From PALSA-607 sp963737705 (GTDB lineage Bacteria > Actinomycetota > Actinomycetes > Acidothermales > Acidothermaceae), in the NCBI GenBank assembly GCA_963737705.1, contig CAVTTP010000006.1:930001-994000 (forward strand): a DNA stretch of 64,000 nt, read 5' to 3'. How positions within the stretch are numbered: position 1 is the stretch's first letter; the number at the start of each line of letters is the position of its first letter. The position numbers and the translations under genes are program-made. Below the pieces are notes generated by a model that saw nothing but the letters and a program-made list of their open reading frames with translations, had not been told where the DNA came from and ran no database searches. Shown here one piece after another: positions 60,033-64,000 of the stretch.

Positions 60033-60611
60033 GTGGCGCAAGACCCATGGCTCATCGTCGGCCTCGGCAATCCCGGTCCGCAGTACGCCGCAAATCGGCA
60101 CAACGCCGGGTTCATGGTCGTCGATGTGCTCGCGTCTCGTATGGGTGGCCGCTTCAAAGCCCACAAGCATCGGGCGGACGCCGTGGAGGGCCGTCTCGGT
60201 ACAACGCGGGCAATCCTCATCAAACCGAAGACGTACATGAACGAATCCGGCGGACCGGTAGCTGCGCTGCGTAGCTTTTTCGGCGTCCCGATCGCCCAGG
60301 TGATCGTCGTCCACGATGAGCTTGATCTTGAAGCTGGCGTTGTGCGTGTGAAGTTCGGTGGTGGCGACAACGGCCACAACGGTTTGCGGTCCGTGACGAA
60401 ATCGCTCGGCAGCAAGGATTATCTGCGGGTTCGTCTGGGTGTTGGGCGCCCCCCGGGCCAGATGGATCCCGCTGACTACGTGTTACGCGACGTTCCCGCG
60501 GCGCAGCGTGAGGAGCTCCGTTTACAGGTCGAAGTGGCCGCGGATGTCGTCGAGAGTCTGGTCAGTCGCGGCCTTGAAGCGACGCAGAATCTTTTTCATC
60601 AATCGTCCTGA
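60033..60611 (+). CDS. pth: Peptidyl-tRNA hydrolase
   Basis: 192-residue enzyme that frees tRNA from peptidyl-tRNA. LIVGLGNPGPQYAANRHNAG holds the catalytic His (about residue 24), KPKTYMNESGGPV, the VHDELDLEAG strand and GGDNGHNGLRSV. Start GTG at 60033 with AGGAAGG. Position after rplY is standard. Confidence 0.96.
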   Translation: MAQDPWLIVGLGNPGPQYAANRHNAGFMVVDVLASRMGGRFKAHKHRADAVEGRLGTTRAILIKPKTYMNESGGPVAALRSFFGVPIAQVIVVHDELDLEAGVVRVKFGGGDNGHNGLRSVTKSLGSKDYLRVRLGVGRPPGQMDPADYVLRDVPAAQREELRLQVEVAADVVESLVSRGLEATQNLFHQSS

Positions 60612-61035
60612 CAGCGGGCCTATTGATGGTCGACACTTACGTATCACGCAGGGCTCGGGGGAGCTCTTCGTAGGGGTCGGGCGAGGACATTCGCTCGTGT
60701 GGTGGCGAGGACATTCGCTCGTGTGGTGGGGATGCGTGTAGGGGTCGGACTCAGCCGAACGGTTGGGTGGACATTCGGCCATTCGGGTGGTTCTGTCCGC
60801 CGTCCGTTCACAAAGCGTTTACGGCATCGACATCGAATGTTCTGGGTGGCTAGGTTTTCCTAAAGCCACCTGGCCAGTCGATCTGCAAGCGATGAAGGCC
60901 AGGAACGCTAAGCCAGCTGGGAACTGGCTCGCACAGGAGGTACCGAAGGCAAGACGAACCGGTAGGCATTCGGTTCGGTAGTAATCGCGCGGGGGGGCCC
61001 GCCGCGATCGTGATTGTGGTGGGGGGCACTGCGCT
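60612..61035 (+). promoter_or_regulatory. 424-base non-coding leader before the exopolysaccharide gene
   Basis: No gene. It holds an exact 24-bp tandem repeat at 60681-60728 (GCGAGGACATTCGCTCGTGT plus GGTG, twice). It is framed by two copies of GTAGGGGTCGG. A strong hairpin lies at 60845-60870 (GGTGGCT, AGG, TTTT loop, CCT, AGCCACC). Shorter stems follow at AGCCAG-N7-CTGGCT (about 60911-60929) and GAACCG-N9-CGGTTC (about 60957-60977). The series of stems could be a structured leader RNA; I could not match it to a known riboswitch class. GC-rich G-runs precede the GTG at 61036. Confidence 0.45.
60681..60728. repeat. Exact 24-bp tandem duplication
   Basis: Units 60681-60704 and 60705-60728 are identical. 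No protein or binding-site meaning is apparent. Confidence 0.85.
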
Positions 61036-62691
61036 GTGACTGACCTTATCGACAAGCCGGCTTCGAACCTTGAGCCCCGGCTGTACCGCGACCGCCTCAG
61101 TGTGATTGAGAGCGGTCAGCAGACATGGCCAATGGTCGAGCGCCGGATGGCTCCCCGCAGGCGTGAAGAATCCGCCCGCCTCGATGACCGCCGGGTTACC
61201 GAGCTGCCGACACGGCAGACTCAGCCGAACCTGAAGCTGGTCGTCCCCGAAACCGACGGTCGTGCGGACGGTCGGCGCCGCCCGCACGACCGCCATATTC
61301 GCCGCTATCGCACAACGGCCGTCCTGATCGACGTTGTTGCTGCCTCTGTTGGCGCTGTCGTCGCACAGATCGGCCGGTTCGGTATCGCGCCGAGCGACCG
61401 GGCACTCGCCTACTGGTGGGGCAGCTTGGCGCTCCCGGTCCTGTGGGTGCTCGCTGTGCTGATCAGCCGGGCTTATGAGAACCGGTTCCTCGCCTCGAGC
61501 GCGGAGGAGTACCGCCGGGTAATCAACGCGGCAGTCGGCCTCATCGCCGGTATCGCCGTCGTCTCCTACTTGATGAAGACCGAGTTCGCTCGCGGGTACG
61601 TGGTGCTGGCGCTCCCGATCACCATGGGGATCTCGCTGCTCGGCCGCTACACCGCACGCCGCCGGCTGCGTCGCGCCCGCAAGCAGGGTAAGTACCTCCA
61701 GGACGTGTTGGTCGTCGGTCACGAGTGGGCCGTGCTCGACCTGGTCGCCGAGTTGCGTCGTAACCCTGACAGTGGTCTGAACGTCGTCGGAGCTTGCGTG
61801 CCGGGCGGTCGTGGGTCGCGTCAGATGGCCGACATGGAGGTGCCGGTCATCGGTGACCTCAACCAGGTCGTCGAGTCAGTGAAGCGGGTTGGCGCGGACG
61901 TTCTCGCCGTGACCACGTGCGTCGAGTTCGGCGGCCCTGAGTTGCGCCGCGTCTGCTGGGCACTGGAGAACAGCGACGTCGAGATCGTCGTCGCGCCGGC
62001 ACTGATCGAAGTCGCCGGCCCGCGCCTGCACATCCGGCCGGTTGCCAAGCTCCCGCTGCTGCACGTTGAGAAGCCTGAGCTCACCGGTGCTCGCCGGGTG
62101 ATCAAGAACGTGTTCGACCGTAGTGCGGCGGCCGCGGCTTTGCTGTTCCTCTCCCCTCTCTTGGTCGGCGTCGCGCTCATGATCCGGTTGACCTCACGCG
62201 GGCCGGCACTCTTCCGCCAGACCCGCGTTGGTTCGCAGGGCAAGCCGTTCACGATCTACAAGTTCCGCTCGATGTACGCCGACGCGGAAGCACGGCTCAA
62301 CGAGCTCCAGGCTTTGAACGAGCGTCGCGAGGGCCTGCTCTTCAAGATCAAGAACGACCCACGGATCACGCCCATCGGCCGGATCCTGCGTCGCTACTCG
62401 ATCGACGAGCTGCCGCAGCTGATCAACGTGCTCAAGGGCGACATGTCCCTAGTCGGCCCCCGGCCACCGTTGCCCGTGGAGGTCGCGCAGTACAGCGACG
62501 ACGTCCGGCGCCGCCTGCTCGTCCGGCCTGGTGTCACGGGTCTCTGGCAGATCAGTGGCCGCTCAGATCTTGAGTGGGTCGAATCAGTGCGGCTCGACCT
62601 GCGCTACGTCGAGAACTGGTCCCTGATCTACGACTTTGAGATTCTCTGGAAGACCTTTTACGCCGTGTTGCGGGGCGCCGGTGCCTACTAA
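61036..62691 (+). CDS. Exopolysaccharide polyprenyl glycosylphosphotransferase (WbaP/CpsE-like)
   Basis: 551-residue membrane enzyme that starts a polysaccharide repeat on undecaprenyl phosphate. A polar N-terminal region of about 90 residues, four membrane helices (about 95-215), a Rossmann-like CoA-binding domain (about 225-340), a fifth membrane helix (about 363-385), and the catalytic sugar-transferase domain. That domain shows GPALFRQTRVGSQGKPFTIYKFRSM, RRYSIDELPQLINVLKGDMS and VGPRPPLPVE, and WQISGRSDL near the end. Start GTG at 61036. The sugar is not determined. Confidence 0.92.
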   Translation: MTDLIDKPASNLEPRLYRDRLSVIESGQQTWPMVERRMAPRRREESARLDDRRVTELPTRQTQPNLKLVVPETDGRADGRRRPHDRHIRRYRTTAVLIDVVAASVGAVVAQIGRFGIAPSDRALAYWWGSLALPVLWVLAVLISRAYENRFLASSAEEYRRVINAAVGLIAGIAVVSYLMKTEFARGYVVLALPITMGISLLGRYTARRRLRRARKQGKYLQDVLVVGHEWAVLDLVAELRRNPDSGLNVVGACVPGGRGSRQMADMEVPVIGDLNQVVESVKRVGADVLAVTTCVEFGGPELRRVCWALENSDVEIVVAPALIEVAGPRLHIRPVAKLPLLHVEKPELTGARRVIKNVFDRSAAAAALLFLSPLLVGVALMIRLTSRGPALFRQTRVGSQGKPFTIYKFRSMYADAEARLNELQALNERREGLLFKIKNDPRITPIGRILRRYSIDELPQLINVLKGDMSLVGPRPPLPVEVAQYSDDVRRRLLVRPGVTGLWQISGRSDLEWVESVRLDLRYVENWSLIYDFEILWKTFYAVLRGAGAY

Positions 62692-62776
62692 AGGCCTCCA
62701 TCAGTCGCGCCGAGGTGTCGTTGGTCAGGCCGTCGGTAGCGAGCCTAAGTTCGATGCGTTCGCAGAGCGGGGAAGC

Positions 62777-63217
62777 ATGAGCCAGCGGGTTGGCAGGGTT
62801 GGTTACGCGCCGGGCGTGTACGACCTCTTTCATGTCGGGCACCTCAACATCCTCAAGCACGCCCGGAGCGAGTGCGACTATCTGATCGCCGGGGTTGTCT
62901 CCGATGAGATGGCGCTGCTCGCAAAGGGCCGCACTCCAGTTGTTCCGTTGCCCGAGCGTCTCGAGATCGTGCGAAGCCTGCGTTTCGTCGATGAGGCTGT
63001 CGCCGAGGTGCTCCCTGAGAAGCTCGACACCTGGAAGCAGGTCGGCTTCGACATCATCTTCAAGGGTGACGACTGGCGGGGTACTGCCAAGGGCGACAAG
63101 CTTGAGCGTGACTTTGCGGCGGTGGGCGTCGAGGTGAAGTACTTCCCCTACACGGCCCACACCTCTAGCACTCAGCTGCGGCAAGTCCTCGACAGGCTGC
63201 TCGCCGACGTTTCCTGA
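62777..63217 (+). CDS. Cytidylyltransferase-like nucleotidyltransferase (TagD-like)
   Basis: 146-residue enzyme with GYAPGVYDLFHVGHLNIL (HxGH motif, about residues 20-23) and FKGDDWRGT. The usual RTGGISTT end motif is replaced by YTAHTSSTQLRQVL. The pattern is that of glycerol-3-phosphate or related cytidylyltransferases. In this setting it may make a CDP-activated alcohol to decorate a polysaccharide (inference). ATG at 62777 with GGGGAAG before it; the frame is open further upstream but that overlaps the previous gene. Confidence 0.85.
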   Translation: MSQRVGRVGYAPGVYDLFHVGHLNILKHARSECDYLIAGVVSDEMALLAKGRTPVVPLPERLEIVRSLRFVDEAVAEVLPEKLDTWKQVGFDIIFKGDDWRGTAKGDKLERDFAAVGVEVKYFPYTAHTSSTQLRQVLDRLLADVS

Positions 63218-63223
63218 ACTTTT

Positions 63224-63238
63224 ACACCCGACGGGTGT
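63224..63238 (+). terminator. Small hairpin after the cytidylyltransferase gene
   Basis: ACACCC-GAC-GGGTGT, a perfect 6-bp stem with a 3-base loop, six bases after the stop; a weak terminator or attenuator. Confidence 0.35.
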
Positions 63239-63322
63239 CACGCTTCCTTCATGTCCGGGGGCGCATGGTCGAGAATGATTCCGGTGCGTTTCTCGACGCC
63301 TCCGGCTAGGAAAGGTTGATAC

Positions 63323-64000
63323 ATGGAGCGGAGCCGCTATTTCGCGGCCCTCTACCGGCGATGGTTTGTTGTCGTCCTGGTCGGGTTGCTCGGCCTCGGC
63401 ATCGCCGCTGCGGTCACGTCCGCGCATTCCGCGAAATATCGGGCGAGTACGTCCTTGTTTTTCTCGGTGGCTGGTGCCTCGACGGTGAGCGACCTCTCGC
63501 AAGGCGCTACCTACACGCAGAACCTGATGCCGTCGTTCAGTGCGCTCGCGACGACTGCGCAGGTGCTTGATCCGGTTGCCCAGCAGCTCGGCCTGCACAA
63601 GACCGACTCGCAGCTGGCGAGCATGATTAAGACGAAGACCGCAACCGGCTCCGTGATCCTGCAGATCTTCGTCACCGACACGTCAGCCTCAGAGAGTGCA
63701 GCAATCGCGAACGGCGTTGCCGCCCAGCTTGCCAAGTCCGTCGGCACGCTGTCGCCCGCGGTCACCCAAGGCGGTACGAAGCAGCTCAGTGCGACCGTGG
63801 TCGCGCAGGCGCCGGTGCCGCGTGAGCGGCTGGCCGGAACCGGGAAGAAGCAGACTTACCTTGAGGGTCTGGTGGGTGGTCTGGTTATCGGCGTCCTGCT
63901 CGTGCTTGGGCGCGAACTGCTTGACACCAGGGTTCGCGATGAAGAAGAACTGCGACGCGTGACGGCCGCTCCCTTGGTCGGGCGGGTCACCGCGACCCGC
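63323..64000 (+). CDS. Wzz/chain-length-determinant type protein, N-terminal part (runs off the window)
   Basis: 226 codons are present and the frame is still open at the end. N-terminal membrane helix (WFVVVLVGLLGLGIAAAV, about residues 14-32), an outward domain with YRASTSLFFSVAG and repeated Ala/Thr-rich strands, and a second membrane helix near residue 185 (LVGGLVIGVLLVLG) followed by RELLDTRVRDEEELRRV. This is the plan of polysaccharide co-polymerases that set chain length, often fused to a BY-kinase further on. AGGAAAGG precedes the ATG at 63323. Confidence 0.85.
   Translation, partial: MERSRYFAALYRRWFVVVLVGLLGLGIAAAVTSAHSAKYRASTSLFFSVAGASTVSDLSQGATYTQNLMPSFSALATTAQVLDPVAQQLGLHKTDSQLASMIKTKTATGSVILQIFVTDTSASESAAIANGVAAQLAKSVGTLSPAVTQGGTKQLSATVVAQAPVPRERLAGTGKKQTYLEGLVGGLVIGVLLVLGRELLDTRVRDEEELRRVTAAPLVGRVTATR

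Noticed and set aside
60800..61035. c-di-GMP (GEMM) riboswitch before the exopolysaccharide gene
   Set aside because: Stems are present but the conserved GEMM core and tetraloop receptor pattern could not be aligned.
61196..62252. Minus-strand frames opposite the glycosylphosphotransferase
   Set aside because: High-GC shadow frames without start signals or conserved motifs.

Overview
The window is high-GC, gene-dense DNA with many GTG starts and frequent 4-base stop/start overlaps. The conserved genes point to an actinobacterium: an actinobacterial protein O-mannosyltransferase (pmt), rsmI, metG-tatD-rpfB-ksgA-ispE, tRNA-Gln-glmU-prs, rplY-pth. Their order resembles that in Mycobacterium, Streptomyces and Frankia. 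Family-level placement is a guess (Frankiales or Jatrophihabitans-like). No rRNA, CRISPR array, transposase or integrase was seen.

Layout. 1-463: start of pmt. 0.5-12.3 kb: accessory genes (ArsR-type regulator with its operator, DUF3037-HipA pair, MalT-like LuxR regulator facing a small-protein/DUF4386/ABC operon, PIN-domain protein, DUF1905-DUF1801 pair, tandem PIG-V-like membrane proteins). 12.3-14.6 kb: rsmI, then a small operon of PRC-barrel proteins preceded by a hairpin repeat. 14.7-19 kb: a four-gene operon resembling part of the oxidative (Weimberg-type) pentose pathway. 19.1-31.2 kb: the most unusual region, with two OmpR/EnvZ-type two-component systems, six paralogous two-repeat, four-cysteine lipoproteins, a membrane-fusion protein split over two genes and a MacB-type ABC exporter. 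31.2-34.7 kb: LysE exporter and TldD/TldE. 34.7-42.3 kb: a signalling cluster (Crp-like regulator, tandem-repeat Asp/Glu/His small protein, GAF protein, cytoplasmic subtilase, class III cyclase-NTPase-TPR protein, GGDEF-EAL protein). 43.3-50.8 kb: metG to an ABC-F ATPase. 50.9-54 kb: MarR regulator, a broken membrane protein and an acyl desaturase. 54.1-60.6 kb: tRNA-Gln, glmU, prs, YihY, a broken DUF559-type protein, rplY, pth. 61-64 kb: start of an exopolysaccharide locus.

How the genes work together. The lipoprotein region looks like one envelope-stress or export module. Each two-component system is divergent from a lipoprotein gene. The intergenic regions carry the same arrangement of heptamers (consensus GRTRACA, pairs 11 bp apart, two pairs facing each other), and a third copy lies before the fifth lipoprotein. 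The six lipoproteins carry a repeated C(M/I/V)R-x-(H/N)-G ... DP ... AC motif and run, largely translationally coupled, into the export genes. The 34.7-42.3 kb cluster combines a cAMP-type receptor, a possible cyclase and a c-di-GMP enzyme with an unexplained repeat peptide and a subtilase.

Quality of the sequence. Six accessory genes are interrupted by apparent frameshifts (MalT-like regulator, ABC permease, response regulator 1, lipoprotein 5, membrane protein at 51.5 kb, DUF559-type protein), while none of the recognised housekeeping genes is broken. Sequencing error and real decay cannot be separated from the sequence alone, except that the response-regulator break carries a 14-bp duplication-like signature that points to a real event.
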